Counted from the stretch's first letter, positions 19,004 through 28,117 are shown. The stretch: 64,000 bases of DNA from an uncultured Sphingomonas sp. (GCA_913775975.1 CAJYLQ010000013.1:1-64000), one strand, 5' to 3'. Numbers and translations: made by a program. Notes: a model not told the origin generated them from the letters alone.

Positions 19004-19903
19004 TCAGCGGATATAGTCGAAGATCGACAGCTGGGCGAGTTTCGAGAAGCTGGCCTGCGTCGCCGACAGCGCGCTCATCATCTGCTGCAGTTCGACGATC
19101 GCCTGCGTCATGTCGGTATCCTCCAGCTTCGAGCGGAGGTCGGCGCGATCGGTGTTGGCGGTCTGGAGCAGGTTCTGCTGAAGGTCGACGCGTGCGCCGC
19201 GCGCGCCCACCGACGCCTGTACGTCGCCCAGCTGATCCAGTCCCTTCTGCAACGTGTCGAGCGCGCTGTTGGCGCTCGCCGCCGCGGTGGCGTCGCCGGA
19301 CTGGAGCGCGGTGGCCAGCGTGTTGATCGTCGCGAGCAGGTCGGTGCCGTCGGGCAGCTTGAAAAGCCGCGCCGCGCCCTCGGTCGCCTGCACGTCCTGC
19401 CCGGCCGCGATCGGAATGGGCGAAACGTTGGTGGGGGCGTACAGATAGGTGCCGTCCTGCTTCAGCGTCACCGCCTTCACCGAGGCCGTCGTGCCGAACA
19501 GCGGTTCGCCCCGGATGTTGTCGACATTGGCGAGGCCGACGATCGCTTCCAGCGTGGAGGCCATTTCGGTGCCGATCGTCTTCAGATCGTTCGACCCCAG
19601 CGTGCCGTTGGCGCCGTTCAGCGCCAGCTCCTTCACGCGCGTGACCTGCGCGATCATCTGCTTGATCGTCGAATCGGTCTGCGACAGCAGCGAATCGGCG
19701 GTCTTCAGATTGGCGGCATAGGCCTGCGAATCGGTGTCCTTCTGCGCGATTTCGGCCAGCTGCTGCGATACTTCGGGCGCGTCGGAGGGGGACAGGACCT
19801 TCTTGCCGGTCGAGATTTCGACCTGCAGCGTCTGCGCGCGGGCATTCAGCGAACCGAGCCGCTTGGCGGTGTCGTTATAGAAGGTGGCCGTGGATACCTG
19901 CAT
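19004..19903 (-). CDS. flgL: Hook-filament junction protein FlgL
   Basis: A 299-residue flagellin-like protein. It begins MQVSTATFYNDTAKRLGSLN, has the N-terminal flagellin helix region with STGKKVLSPSDAP, and ends with the C-terminal helical region (TDMTQAIVELQQMMSALSAT, SIFDYIR). FlgL (HAP3) joins the hook-associated FlgK to the filament and is exported by the flagellar secretion system. It follows flgK after 6 bp and closes the flgB-flgL cluster on this strand. Confidence 0.95.
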   Translation of the reverse strand: MQVSTATFYNDTAKRLGSLNARAQTLQVEISTGKKVLSPSDAPEVSQQLAEIAQKDTDSQAYAANLKTADSLLSQTDSTIKQMIAQVTRVKELALNGANGTLGSNDLKTIGTEMASTLEAIVGLANVDNIRGEPLFGTTASVKAVTLKQDGTYLYAPTNVSPIPIAAGQDVQATEGAARLFKLPDGTDLLATINTLATALQSGDATAAASANSALDTLQKGLDQLGDVQASVGARGARVDLQQNLLQTANTDRADLRSKLEDTDMTQAIVELQQMMSALSATQASFSKLAQLSIFDYIR

Positions 19904-19909
19904 CGCGCG

Positions 19910-21283
19910 TCACCGGATCTCTAGGATGGACTGGAAGGTGTCGCGCGCCACTTGGATGACGCGGCTGGACGCCTGATAGGCCTGCTGAAAGCGCATCAGG
20001 TCGATCGCTTCCGAATCGACGTTGACGCCGGTCGCGCTCGACAGCGCATTGGCCGCGCCATCGCGGATCGCGGTCTGCGCATCGGCCACGACGCTCTTCT
20101 GCTTGTAGGCGGTGGCCGCGTTGTTGACGAGCGTGGTCAGGCCCGTCTCGAACCCGCCGGTCGTGCGGGCGGTGGTATAGCCCGTCAGGTTGCCGCCGTT
20201 GCGCACATCGGTGCCCAGCGTCGCCGCCGCAATCTGGCTGCCGCTGGTCAGCGCGACCTTGAACCGCGCGGGGTCGAGCGGCGCGGCCGGGTTGGCCGGA
20301 TCGACGGGATCGCCGACGAACAGCTTCGTCCCTTGCGTGTTCGTCAGATCCTGGCCCGCCGTCTGCACGGCGTTCATCTGCGTAAAGAAGTTGGTGGCGA
20401 TCGTGTTCAGCGTGGAACGCGCGCCCGCCATGCGGTCGGCCGCCTCGTCCAGCCCCGCCAGCGCGCCGCCATTGGGCACCAATATGGCATCCGGGTCGCC
20501 GCCGCGCGTCGATACGGACAGCGCGACCGCGCCGGCGGTGCGTGAATAGCGAACGGTCGCGGCGAAATCGCCCTGCACCAGCGTCGGTCCGCCCTGGCCG
20601 CCGGCGGACACGGTGACGCGGCCGAGCGCGTCGGTGTTGACGCCGACATCGACGATCGCGCTCATCTGTTCCAGGATCTGGTCACGCTGGTCGACGAGCT
20701 GCGCGGCGGCGGCGGTGCCCGGCGTGGTGCGGCCCAGCCCCTCGTTGATGCGCGTCAGCCCTGCTGACAGCGAGTTGAGCGTGGTGATCGCCTGGCCCGC
20801 CTGCGTGTCGATGTCCTGCCCCATCTGGTCGAAGGACTGCGCCGTCGCGGCAAAGGCGGTCGCGGCGGAATCGGCGGCGCTGAGCATGGAAGACCGCAGC
20901 GCGTTCGAGGTGGGTTCGGCGGCCAGCGCGGTGGTGGCGGTAAAAAATCCGGTGACGCGTTCGGTCAGCTGGTTGCCGGTCAGCGCCTTCTGCACGCGAT
21001 CGAGCCACGTCGCGCTGGTTTCGGTGCGCGCCAGGTCCGCGCCCGCGTTACGCACCGCGCTGGCGGCATAATCGTCGCTGGCCCGGGTGATGCCGGTCAG
21101 GCGGACGCCGTTGCCCGCCGTACTCTTTTCGGCGACTCCGATCCCGGCCGCCACCTCTGCCGTGGTAACCGAGCGACGCGAATAGCCGACCGTGCCGCTG
21201 TTGGCGATATTCTCGCCAACGACGGATAGCGCGGTCTGATACGCGCGAACGCCCGAAGCGCCGATCGACAGAAGGTCGCTCAT
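19910..21283 (-). CDS. flgK: Hook-associated protein FlgK
   Basis: A 457-residue protein. The N-terminus MSDLLSIGASGVRAYQTALS, then VVGENIANSGTVGYSRR, is the rod/hook-protein signature with the NxANxxTxGYxR core. The C-terminus AIDLMRFQQAYQASSRVIQV, then TFQSILEIR, is the matching helical segment. The middle region is Ala/Thr-rich, as usual. FlgK (HAP1) is the first hook-filament adaptor. It lies 9 bp after flgJ and 6 bp before flgL in one operon. Confidence 0.96.
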   Translation of the reverse strand: MSDLLSIGASGVRAYQTALSVVGENIANSGTVGYSRRSVTTAEVAAGIGVAEKSTAGNGVRLTGITRASDDYAASAVRNAGADLARTETSATWLDRVQKALTGNQLTERVTGFFTATTALAAEPTSNALRSSMLSAADSAATAFAATAQSFDQMGQDIDTQAGQAITTLNSLSAGLTRINEGLGRTTPGTAAAAQLVDQRDQILEQMSAIVDVGVNTDALGRVTVSAGGQGGPTLVQGDFAATVRYSRTAGAVALSVSTRGGDPDAILVPNGGALAGLDEAADRMAGARSTLNTIATNFFTQMNAVQTAGQDLTNTQGTKLFVGDPVDPANPAAPLDPARFKVALTSGSQIAAATLGTDVRNGGNLTGYTTARTTGGFETGLTTLVNNAATAYKQKSVVADAQTAIRDGAANALSSATGVNVDSEAIDLMRFQQAYQASSRVIQVARDTFQSILEIR

Positions 21284-21292
21284 GACCGGCCC

Positions 21293-21634
21293 TTATCCAG
21301 CCGAGTCTTTAAGATCGGGTTGAGATTTGGCGAGGAAGGCGGTCATCGCCTTGCCGATGCCCAGCGGCGTATGGTCCGCCATCGCCGCCACCGTCTTCTG
21401 GTCCTGCATGTCGCGGAACGTATCCAGCGCCTTGCTGTCGAACAGCGGGTCGGACAATTTGGCCGCACGCATGGATTTCAGCATCATGCCGGTGAACACC
21501 GCCTCGAACTGCTTGCCCGCCTTTTCGAGGTTCGCCCGATTCGTCAGGCGGCTGCTGTCGGTGGAGATGCCGCCCGTGGCGGTCGCCAACGCGGCGGGGC
21601 CGGAAAGCCCGGGAGTGGCGCCGACGCCGCTCAC
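21293..21634 (-). CDS. flgJ: Rod-binding FlgJ, short form without muramidase domain
   Basis: A 113-residue protein. GKQFEAVFTGMMLKSMRAAK, then LFDSKALDTFRDMQDQKTVA and HTPLGIGKAM, is the N-terminal rod-binding domain of FlgJ. The C-terminal peptidoglycan hydrolase domain found in enteric FlgJ is absent. The start is GTG 21634, overlapping the flgI stop (GTGA). A separate lytic transglycosylase at 30583-31425 in the same locus may supply the missing cell-wall cutting. The frame is open far upstream over flgI, but that sequence is an out-of-frame shadow. Confidence 0.9.
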   Translation of the reverse strand: MSGVGATPGLSGPAALATATGGISTDSSRLTNRANLEKAGKQFEAVFTGMMLKSMRAAKLSDPLFDSKALDTFRDMQDQKTVAAMADHTPLGIGKAMTAFLAKSQPDLKDSAG

Positions 21635-22734
21635 AGGACCACCAGCTCCGCCTTCAGCGCGCCCGCTTCCTTCAGCGCCTCCAGGATCGCGACGAGGTCG
21701 GCGGGGCTGGCGCCGATCGCGTTGACCGCCTTCACCACATCGGCCAGCTTCGGGCCGGGGTTCAGCAGGAACATCGGCTTCTTCTCCTCCTCGACCTGCA
21801 CGTTGCTGCGCTGCTCGACCGCGGTCTGGCCGGCGGAGAGGGGCGCGGGCTGGCTGATCCGCTGGCTTTCGTCGATGCGCACGGTCAGCTTGCCATGGGT
21901 GACGGCGGCGGTGCCGACGCGCACGGCGGAGCTGATGACGACGGTGCCCGTGCGCGCGTTGACGATGACGCGGGCGGGGGGCTCGGCGGCGACGACGTCG
22001 AGATTCTCGATCTCCGACATCAGCGTTGCGCGCACGTCGGCGCCCATCGGCGCGCGCACCGCGACCGACACGGCGTCGATCGCCTGCGCGGTGCCGTTGC
22101 CCAGCCGGGCGTTGATCGCGCCGGCGACGTTCTGCGCGGTGGTGAAGTCCGCGCGCTGGAGGTTGAAGGTGAGGGTGGGCGCATTCTCGAAGCCGGTCGC
22201 GACAGCGCGCTCGACGGTGGCGCCATCGGGGATGCGGCCGGCCGATGGCACGTTGACGACGATCTTCGACCCGTCCGCGCCCTCCGCGCCGAGGCCGCCG
22301 ACCGCCAGGTTGCCCTGCGCCATCGCATAGATCTGGCCGTCCGCGCCCAGCAGCGGCGTCAGGATCAGCGATCCGCCGCGCAAGCTCTTCGCCTTGCCCA
22401 TCGACGCGACGGTGATGTCCAGCTTCTGCCCCGGCTTGGCGAAGGGCGGCAGGTCGGCGGTAATCATCACCACCGCCGCGTTCTTCAGCCCCGGATTGGT
22501 GCCCGGCGGCAGCTGCAGGCCGAAGCGCGAGGTCGCGGCCTTCACGCTCTGGACGGTATATTCCAGATTGTCGTCGCCCGTGCCCGGCAGGCCGACCACG
22601 ATGCCATAGCCGGTCAGCTGGTTCGTGCGGATGCCCTGGAACCCGCCCAGATCCTTGATCCGGTCGGCGTGCGCGGGCGCGGCCATGCACAGCAGGTCGG
22701 CGAAGGCGAGCAGGAGGCGCAGATAGCGAAGCAT
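21631..22734 (-). CDS. flgI: Flagellar P-ring protein FlgI
   Basis: A 367-residue protein. The signal peptide (LRLLLAFADLLCMAAPAHA) is cleaved near residue 23. The mature start, DRIKDLGGFQGIRTNQLTGY followed by GIVVGLPGTGD, is typical of FlgI, as are RFGLQLPPG, AVVMITADLPPFAKPGQKLD and LDVVAAEPPARVIVNARTGT. It forms the periplasmic bushing around the rod. It overlaps the start of flgJ and follows flgH after 11 bp. Confidence 0.97.
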   Translation of the reverse strand: MLRYLRLLLAFADLLCMAAPAHADRIKDLGGFQGIRTNQLTGYGIVVGLPGTGDDNLEYTVQSVKAATSRFGLQLPPGTNPGLKNAAVVMITADLPPFAKPGQKLDITVASMGKAKSLRGGSLILTPLLGADGQIYAMAQGNLAVGGLGAEGADGSKIVVNVPSAGRIPDGATVERAVATGFENAPTLTFNLQRADFTTAQNVAGAINARLGNGTAQAIDAVSVAVRAPMGADVRATLMSEIENLDVVAAEPPARVIVNARTGTVVISSAVRVGTAAVTHGKLTVRIDESQRISQPAPLSAGQTAVEQRSNVQVEEEKKPMFLLNPGPKLADVVKAVNAIGASPADLVAILEALKEAGALKAELVVL

Positions 22735-22745
22735 TGGATTAGCCT

Positions 22746-23456
22746 TCAGAATGGGCTGACGGCGGAGAAGAAGCGGCCCAGCCAGCCCTGCCGGCTGGCG
22801 CGGGCGACATCGCCCTTGCCGGTGTAGGAGATCTGCGCATCGGCGACGCGGGTCGACAGCACGCGATTGTCGCGATCGACGTCGGCGATGCGCACGAGCC
22901 CCTTGATGCGGACATATTCGTCGCCGCGATTGAGCGTGACGCGCTTCTGCCCCTGCACCAGCATCGTCCCGTTGGGATAGACGGCGGCGACGGTGACGGA
23001 GACCTCGCCCGACAGGCTGTTGGCCTGGTCCGCCTGTCCCTTGCCGTTGAAGCCGCGCGTGCCGCTGGCGCTGACGTCGGTGGGCGAGAACAGCTTCAGC
23101 GGGCCGGTCGTCGGCGGGGTCAGGCCGATCGTGCCGTTCGAATCGAGCTTCGAGCTGGCGGACTTCGACGCGGCGGTCTGTTCGACCAGCACGATCGTCA
23201 GCGGATCGCCGACCCGGCGCGCGCGCCAGCCCTCGTACAGCGCGGCATAGCCGTCGCTGACCTGAAAGATCGACCCGGTCGCCACCGCCGGCGCGGGTGC
23301 CGGGATGGGCGGCGGCGCGGCGGAATAATCCTCCGGCGGACGGCTCTTGCCGAACAGGCCGGCGGCGGCGGGCGAGGGGATGAGCGCGGCGGCGGCCACC
23401 GCGGCGGCGGTCAGCGCGGCGATCGCCAGATGGCTGATGGGGGCGGGGCGGATCAT
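22746..23456 (-). CDS. flgH: Flagellar L-ring protein FlgH without a lipobox
   Basis: A 236-residue protein. The C-terminal two-thirds is FlgH: SLFQ-like GSIFQVSDGYAALYEGWRAR, VGDPLTIVLVEQTAASKSAS, GEVSVTVAAVYPNGTMLVQG, VRIKGLVRIADVDRDN, and YTGKGDVARASRQGWLGRFF. The N-terminus is a signal peptide ending about SPAAAG, but there is no cysteine there or anywhere in the protein. Enteric FlgH is a lipoprotein anchored through the Cys after its signal peptide. Here the L-ring would have to sit in the outer membrane without that lipid. It overlaps the flgG stop by 4 bp. Confidence 0.93.
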   Translation of the reverse strand: MIRPAPISHLAIAALTAAAVAAAALIPSPAAAGLFGKSRPPEDYSAAPPPIPAPAPAVATGSIFQVSDGYAALYEGWRARRVGDPLTIVLVEQTAASKSASSKLDSNGTIGLTPPTTGPLKLFSPTDVSASGTRGFNGKGQADQANSLSGEVSVTVAAVYPNGTMLVQGQKRVTLNRGDEYVRIKGLVRIADVDRDNRVLSTRVADAQISYTGKGDVARASRQGWLGRFFSAVSPF

Positions 23457-24244
23457 GACAGGTTCTGGTTCACGGTCTTCAGCATGTCGTCGGTGGCGGA
23501 GATCATCTTGGAATTGACCTCGTAGGCGCGCTGCGTCTCGATCATGTCGACCAGCTCCTCGACGACGTTGACGTTCGACGCCTCCAGCGTGCCCTGGCGG
23601 ATCGCGGCGCGGCCGTCCTGGTTGGGGGCGCCGAGGTTCGCGGCGCCGCTGGCCGCCGTTTCCAGCAGATAGTTGTCGCCCTTCGACTGCAGGCCCGCGC
23701 CGTTCGCGAAGGTCGCGACCTGCAGCTGGCCGAGCGGCGTCGACTGGTTCTGGCCGGGCAGGTTCGCCGATACGGTGCCGTCCAGCCCGATCGTGATCGC
23801 GCTGGCATTGGGCGGAATGGTGATGCCGGGCATCACCTGATAGCCCTCGCCCGTCACCAGCAGGCCTTCTGCGGAGCGGGAGAAGTTGCCCGCGCGCGTG
23901 TAGCCCAGCTGGCCACCGGGCAGCTGCACCTGGAAATAGCCGTCGCCGTCCAGCATCAGGTCCAGCGCGTTGCTGGTCTGCTGCGCGGACCCCTGCGTGT
24001 CGATGCGGGCGGTGCCCTGCACGCGTACGCCGGTGCCAAGGTTCAGGCCGGTCGCGTACTTCGTGTCCGCCGTGGAGGCGGCGCCGGGCGCGGTGATGAC
24101 CTGATACGACAGCGTCTCGAACGCCGCGCGGTCGCGCTTGAAGCCCGTGGTGTTCACGTTGGCGAGGTTGTTGGAGATGACGCGCATCCGCATGTCCTGG
24201 GCGTCGAGCCCGGTCCGCGCGATGTGCATGGCCGCAGTGGTCAT
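23453..24244 (-). CDS. flgG: Distal rod protein FlgG
   Basis: A 263-residue protein of standard length. The N-terminus MHIARTGLDAQDMRMRVISN, then NLANVNTTGFKRDRAAFETL, and the C-terminus EASNVNVVEELVDMIETQRA, then YEVNSKMISATDDMLKTVNQ, are the FlgG signatures. The middle has LDLMLDGDGYFQVQLPGG and YTRAGNFSRSAEG. It forms the distal rod crossing the P- and L-rings. It follows flgF after 11 bp and overlaps flgH by 4 bp. Confidence 0.97.
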   Translation of the reverse strand: MTTAAMHIARTGLDAQDMRMRVISNNLANVNTTGFKRDRAAFETLSYQVITAPGAASTADTKYATGLNLGTGVRVQGTARIDTQGSAQQTSNALDLMLDGDGYFQVQLPGGQLGYTRAGNFSRSAEGLLVTGEGYQVMPGITIPPNASAITIGLDGTVSANLPGQNQSTPLGQLQVATFANGAGLQSKGDNYLLETAASGAANLGAPNQDGRAAIRQGTLEASNVNVVEELVDMIETQRAYEVNSKMISATDDMLKTVNQNLS

Positions 24245-24255
24245 CGGTTAACTCC

Positions 24256-25005
24256 TCAGCTCGGCAGGCGCATCAGCGATGCCCCGCCCTCATCCATGTC
24301 CTTGGCCGATTTCATTAGGTTGGCCGTCACCTCGTAGCTGCGCTGGTTCTCGATCATGTCGACCAGCGCCTGCGTCATGTTGACGTTCGACCCCTCCAGC
24401 GAACCGCCGACGACGGTGCCGTCCAGATTCGCCGGCAGCGTGCCGCCGCCCTTCACGCGCAACAGGTTGTCGAGCCCCTTGAGCGTGGTCGATCCCTTGG
24501 TGCTGACCAGCTTCAGCCGATCGACGACCTGCGTCTGCGTGGCGTCGCCGCCGACCGGGATGATCGAGATCGACCCGTCGGCGGAGATGCTGACCGAGCT
24601 GGCGGGCGGCATGGTGATCGGGCCGGACTGGCCCATCACGATGTGCCCGTCGCCGGTCTGGAGGACCCCCGACGGCGCGATCTCCAGATCGCCGCGCCGC
24701 GTATAGGCCTCCGTCCCGTCCGCCGCCTGCACAGCCAGCCACGAATCGCCGGTCATCGCCACGTCGAGCGGGCGGCCGGTCTGCTGGATGGCGCCGGGCG
24801 CGCGATCGGCGTCGGTGATCTCTTCCGACGTCGGCGCGCGCGCCTCGATCGTCTTGCCGGTGCCCTTCAGCTCGATCCGGTCGAACACGACGCGATCGGC
24901 GCGAAAGCCGGTGGTGGACGCGTTCGCCATGTTGTTGGCGATCGCGGCCTGCGCCGCCATGTGCGCCTTGAGCCCCGTCGCCGCCGTATAGACGAGCTTG
25001 TCCAT
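24256..25005 (-). CDS. flgF: Proximal rod protein FlgF
   Basis: A 249-residue protein starting MDKLVYTAATGLKAHMAAQA, then NNMANASTTGFRADRVVFD, with LDVAMTGDSWLAVQAADGTE, YTRRGDLEIAPSGVLQTGDG and the C-terminal GSNVNMTQALVDMIENQRSY. FlgF is part of the proximal rod. It lies between flgE and flgG in the conserved order. Confidence 0.95.
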   Translation of the reverse strand: MDKLVYTAATGLKAHMAAQAAIANNMANASTTGFRADRVVFDRIELKGTGKTIEARAPTSEEITDADRAPGAIQQTGRPLDVAMTGDSWLAVQAADGTEAYTRRGDLEIAPSGVLQTGDGHIVMGQSGPITMPPASSVSISADGSISIIPVGGDATQTQVVDRLKLVSTKGSTTLKGLDNLLRVKGGGTLPANLDGTVVGGSLEGSNVNMTQALVDMIENQRSYEVTANLMKSAKDMDEGGASLMRLPS

Positions 25006-25031
25006 CTATCCTTCTCCCGCGCCGTACGCGA

Positions 25032-26357
25032 TCACGAGCGGATGTTGAAGATGGTCTGCGAGACCTGGCTGGCGGTATCGAGCGCCTTCGCATTCGCCTG
25101 GAAATTGCGCTGCGCGGCGATCAGGTTCACCAGCTCCTCGGTGATGTCGACGTTCGAATTCTCGATCGTGCCCGACATCAGCGCGCCGAAGCCGTCGGCG
25201 CTGGCGGAGCCGAGCGACGCCGAGCCCGACACGCCGGTCGCCGCCCAATAGCTGTTGCCGATCTGGCGTAGGCCCGTCGGCGTCGAGAACTTGGCGAGCG
25301 CGACCTTGCCCAGCGGCACGATGTCGCCGTTCGAGAAGCTGGCCTGGATGAGGCCGGCATCGGTCACGGTGACGCCCGACAGCTGGCCGACCGGCACGCC
25401 GTCCTGGCTCTTGTTGTTGACCGCGAAGGCGGAGGACAGCTGCGTCGAATTGGCGAGGTTCAGCGAGATGTTCTGCGCGGCCGCGCCCGACGTCGGCACG
25501 AACTGGTCGAAGGCGATCGGCGCGGTCTGGTTCATGATCGCACCCTTGTCGTCGAACTGGATCGTAACCTTGTTCGCGCCATTGACCGTCATCTGCTGGT
25601 CGCCGACATAGGTGTAGACGTCCCAGGTGCCGGTTGTCGCGGGCTGCGCGGCGACGGCGGGCGGGCCGGCGGAGGCAGGCACCGCCGCCGTCGCTCCCTT
25701 GGTGCGGACATAATAGTTGGTCATCTGCGACGGGTTGCCGTTCGCGTCATAGACGCGGGTCGCGACCGAGTTGGTGTAGGTCGTCGTATCCGAGCGCTTG
25801 AACGCGGCCGGCGGCGGGGTGGCGGCGGGATCCTTGACCGTCGAGGTTGCAGACAGCTGGATCGCGGTCACGACCTTGTTCGTCGCCTTCGGCGTGCCGC
25901 TGGTCTGCTGGATCTGCAGGTTGGTCAGGCCGTCGTTGCCGGTCGCGGTGACGTTACCGTCGTTATCGACCGGATAGACCATCAGGTAGCTGCCCTGCGC
26001 GTCGACGACGTTGCGGTTCGAATCGACCGAGAAGGCGCCGTTGCGGGTATACTGCACCGAGTCGCTGATGCCGGTCGACTTCATGACGAAGAAGCCTTCG
26101 CCGACGATCGCGAGGTCGAGCGCGTTCGACGTCGTCTGGAAGTTGCCGTTGCTGAACTGCTGCGTATTGCCCTTCACGACGACGCCGGAGCCGACCATCT
26201 TGCGCGGATCGGTAGCGACGCTGGACGCGATGACGTCCGCGAACTCCGTGCGGCTCTTCTTGAACCCGGTGGTGGAGACGTTGGCGAGGTTGTGGCTGAT
26301 CGTGGCCATGTCGGTCTGCGAGGCCTGCAGACCCGAAAGCGCGGTGAAGAAGGACAT
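25032..26357 (-). CDS. flgE: Flagellar hook protein FlgE
   Basis: A 441-residue protein. The N-terminus MSFFTALSGLQASQTDMATI, then SHNLANVSTTGFKKSRTEF, and the C-terminus SNVDITEELVNLIAAQRNFQ, then ANAKALDTASQVSQTIFNIR, are the hook-protein signatures. The central region, with TGTWDVYTYVGDQQMTVNG and LPLGKVALAKFSTPTGLRQI-like sequence, is the exposed hook body. It polymerises into the universal joint, with length set by FliK. FlgD, the hook cap, is encoded just upstream. Confidence 0.97.
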   Translation of the reverse strand: MSFFTALSGLQASQTDMATISHNLANVSTTGFKKSRTEFADVIASSVATDPRKMVGSGVVVKGNTQQFSNGNFQTTSNALDLAIVGEGFFVMKSTGISDSVQYTRNGAFSVDSNRNVVDAQGSYLMVYPVDNDGNVTATGNDGLTNLQIQQTSGTPKATNKVVTAIQLSATSTVKDPAATPPPAAFKRSDTTTYTNSVATRVYDANGNPSQMTNYYVRTKGATAAVPASAGPPAVAAQPATTGTWDVYTYVGDQQMTVNGANKVTIQFDDKGAIMNQTAPIAFDQFVPTSGAAAQNISLNLANSTQLSSAFAVNNKSQDGVPVGQLSGVTVTDAGLIQASFSNGDIVPLGKVALAKFSTPTGLRQIGNSYWAATGVSGSASLGSASADGFGALMSGTIENSNVDITEELVNLIAAQRNFQANAKALDTASQVSQTIFNIRS

Positions 26358-26384
26358 CGGTTAGGCTCCTCGGGGGGAAGGGGT

Positions 26385-27101
26385 TCAGGAAACGGCGCGG
26401 ACGGCGCTGGTCTTGATGTCGCCGACGCCCGTCACCTTCAGCGTCGGTTCGCCATTGGCGGGCAGCGATGCGGATTCGACCGGCGCCCACACGAGCGTGC
26501 GGGCGGTGACCGCCTGCGATACGTTCGCGGCGTCGACCGCGATCTTGTACGGCCCGTCCTCGACCTTGTTGCCGGCATCGTCCTTGCCGTCCCAGTCGAA
26601 GGTTGCGGTGCCGGCATTCGCCTGACGCCCCAGCTGCAGCGTCTTGACGACATTGCCGTCGGCGCCGGTGATCGTGACGTTCACGTCGGTCGCGGTGCCG
26701 TCCACCTCGACCGCGCCGGCAAGCCCGCCGGTGGTCCGCTCATAGGCGGTGGAGCCGGCGGTCAGCACCGCCTTCCCCACGAAGCCCATCGCGTCCGACG
26801 CGCTGGCCGAGGTCATCTTGGCGGCCATCGCCTTCAGCGTGGTGCTCATCTCGCTGATGCCGGCATTGGTCGAGAACTGCGCCATCTGCGCGACCATTTG
26901 GGTGTTGTCGACCGGGCTGAACGGATCCTGGTTCTTCATCTGCGCGGTCATCAGGCGCAGGAAGTCGGCCTGGCCCAGCGAGGTCTTCGCCCCGGCGGCG
27001 GAGACGGTGGGTGCCTTGGACGTGCTTGATCGCGCGATGCCGAGGTTCGCCAGCGTCTGGTCATAGGCCGACGTGGAGGAGGTAGTGGTGGTGGTAGCCA
27101 T
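26385..27101 (-). CDS. flgD: Hook-cap scaffold FlgD
   Basis: A 238-residue protein. The N-terminal export and cap region includes LGQADFLRLMTAQMKNQDPF, then PVDNTQMVAQMAQFSTNAGI; this FLxLMxxQLxxQDPxxPxD pattern is diagnostic. The C-terminal part holds the FlgD Ig-like/tudor region with FDWDGKDDAGNKVEDGPYKI. FlgD caps the growing hook and is discarded afterwards. It lies 3 bp after flgC. Confidence 0.96.
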   Translation of the reverse strand: MATTTTTSSTSAYDQTLANLGIARSSTSKAPTVSAAGAKTSLGQADFLRLMTAQMKNQDPFSPVDNTQMVAQMAQFSTNAGISEMSTTLKAMAAKMTSASASDAMGFVGKAVLTAGSTAYERTTGGLAGAVEVDGTATDVNVTITGADGNVVKTLQLGRQANAGTATFDWDGKDDAGNKVEDGPYKIAVDAANVSQAVTARTLVWAPVESASLPANGEPTLKVTGVGDIKTSAVRAVS

Positions 27102-27104
27102 GGA

Positions 27105-27512
27105 TCAGCGTCCCAGCTTGAGGGTGTCGATGATGAGCGATTTCGCGGTCTGCATGACCTCGACATTGTTCTGGTAGCCGCGCGCGGTCTCCATCATGTC
27201 GACCAGCTCGCGCGTCTCGTCGACGGCGGCTTCCCAGATGTTGCCGTCCTTGTCGGCGAGCGGATTGTCGGGGTCGTAGCGCTTGGTGGGCTGCGAGCCG
27301 GCGGTGACGACCTTGTCGACATCGACCGTGGCAAGGCCGGACGCGGCGTCGAAGCTGGTGCGGAACACCGGCTTCATCGTGCGGTACGCGGTTTCCTGCG
27401 AACTGGCGATGTCGCCCGCATTGGCGAGGTTCGACGCGGTCGTGTTCAGCCGCACCAGCTGCGCGGTCATCGCGCGGCCGGCGACCTGGAAGACGTTGAG
27501 GGGGGCGGGCAT
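27105..27512 (-). CDS. flgC: Proximal rod protein FlgC
   Basis: A 135-residue protein with the FlgC signatures: VAGRAMTAQLVRLNTTASNL, then ANAGDIASSQETAYRTMKPV, then VTAGSQPTKRYDPDNPLADK, and C-terminal EAAVDETRELVDMMETARGY QNNV. It builds the proximal rod with FlgB and FlgF. It directly follows flgB, with a 1-bp gap. Confidence 0.96.
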   Translation of the reverse strand: MPAPLNVFQVAGRAMTAQLVRLNTTASNLANAGDIASSQETAYRTMKPVFRTSFDAASGLATVDVDKVVTAGSQPTKRYDPDNPLADKDGNIWEAAVDETRELVDMMETARGYQNNVEVMQTAKSLIIDTLKLGR

Positions 27513-27513
27513 C

Positions 27514-27861
27514 TTATTCTCCCTTCAGCGCGCGGGTGATCTGGCTGATCCGCCCGTTCAGGAAGGACAGGGTGGTCTGATACTGGACGGCGTTCTCGGC
27601 GAAGGCGGTCTGCTCCTGGCTCAGCTCGACGGTGTTGCCGTCCATCGAGGTCTGGAGCGGCACGCGATATTTCAGCGCGCCGTCGAGATCGCCGGTGCCG
27701 CCGCTGCGCTCCGCCGCCGACAGCGCGGCGTTGAAGTCGAAGTCGCGCGCCTTGAAGCCGGGTGTGGAGGCGTTGGCGATGTTGGACGCGAGCACGCCCA
27801 TGCGCTGCGCACGCACCTGGAGCGCGGCTCCATGTACCCCGAACAGCGTGTCACCAGCCAT
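27514..27861 (-). CDS. flgB: Proximal rod protein FlgB
   Basis: A 115-residue protein: MAGDTLFGVHGAALQVRAQR, then MGVLASNIANASTPGFKARD, and C-terminal SQEQTAFAENAVQYQTTLSF. The frame is open upstream to 28338, but ATG 27861 is the start, since it has GGAGGAAAGG just upstream and matches the family's N-terminus. It is the first gene of the flgBCDEFGHIJKL operon and lies about 34 nt downstream of the start site predicted from a perfect sigma-54 promoter. Confidence 0.97.
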   Translation of the reverse strand: MAGDTLFGVHGAALQVRAQRMGVLASNIANASTPGFKARDFDFNAALSAAERSGGTGDLDGALKYRVPLQTSMDGNTVELSQEQTAFAENAVQYQTTLSFLNGRISQITRALKGE

Positions 27862-27905
27862 GACGACCCTTTCCTCCGGCGCGGGATTGCACCTGTCGGG
27901 ACATA

Positions 27906-27921
27906 AGCAACCGGCGTGCCA
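27906..27921 (-). promoter_or_regulatory. Sigma-54 promoter of the flgB operon
   Basis: TGGCAC-GCCGG-TTGCT reading on the minus strand is an exact match to the -24/-12 consensus TGGCAC-N5-TTGCW. The predicted start is near 27895, leaving a leader of about 34 nt before the flgB ATG with a good ribosome-binding site. Confidence 0.9.
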
Positions 27922-28117
27922 GTTTCGGCGGGGGCGGCCCGGCGGCGTGTTTTGCCGGGCGATTGCCGGAGCCGGCAGCCCCGGCGGCAAGGTCTTGCCG
28001 GGGCGGCGGCACGGATTGCCGGATACGTTGCCGGTGATGGGGGGCTTCCGCCGCCCGCGCTGTCGTAGAGCGTGGGGCGCCAGCGCCGGGTGAGGGGCCG
28101 GGCGGCTTGGAACGAGT

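Noticed and set aside
21635..22690. Upstream continuation of the flgJ reading frame across flgI
   Set aside because: The added sequence is low-complexity Arg/Gly/Ala and lies over FlgI, which is unmistakable in another frame; FlgJ starts at GTG 21634.
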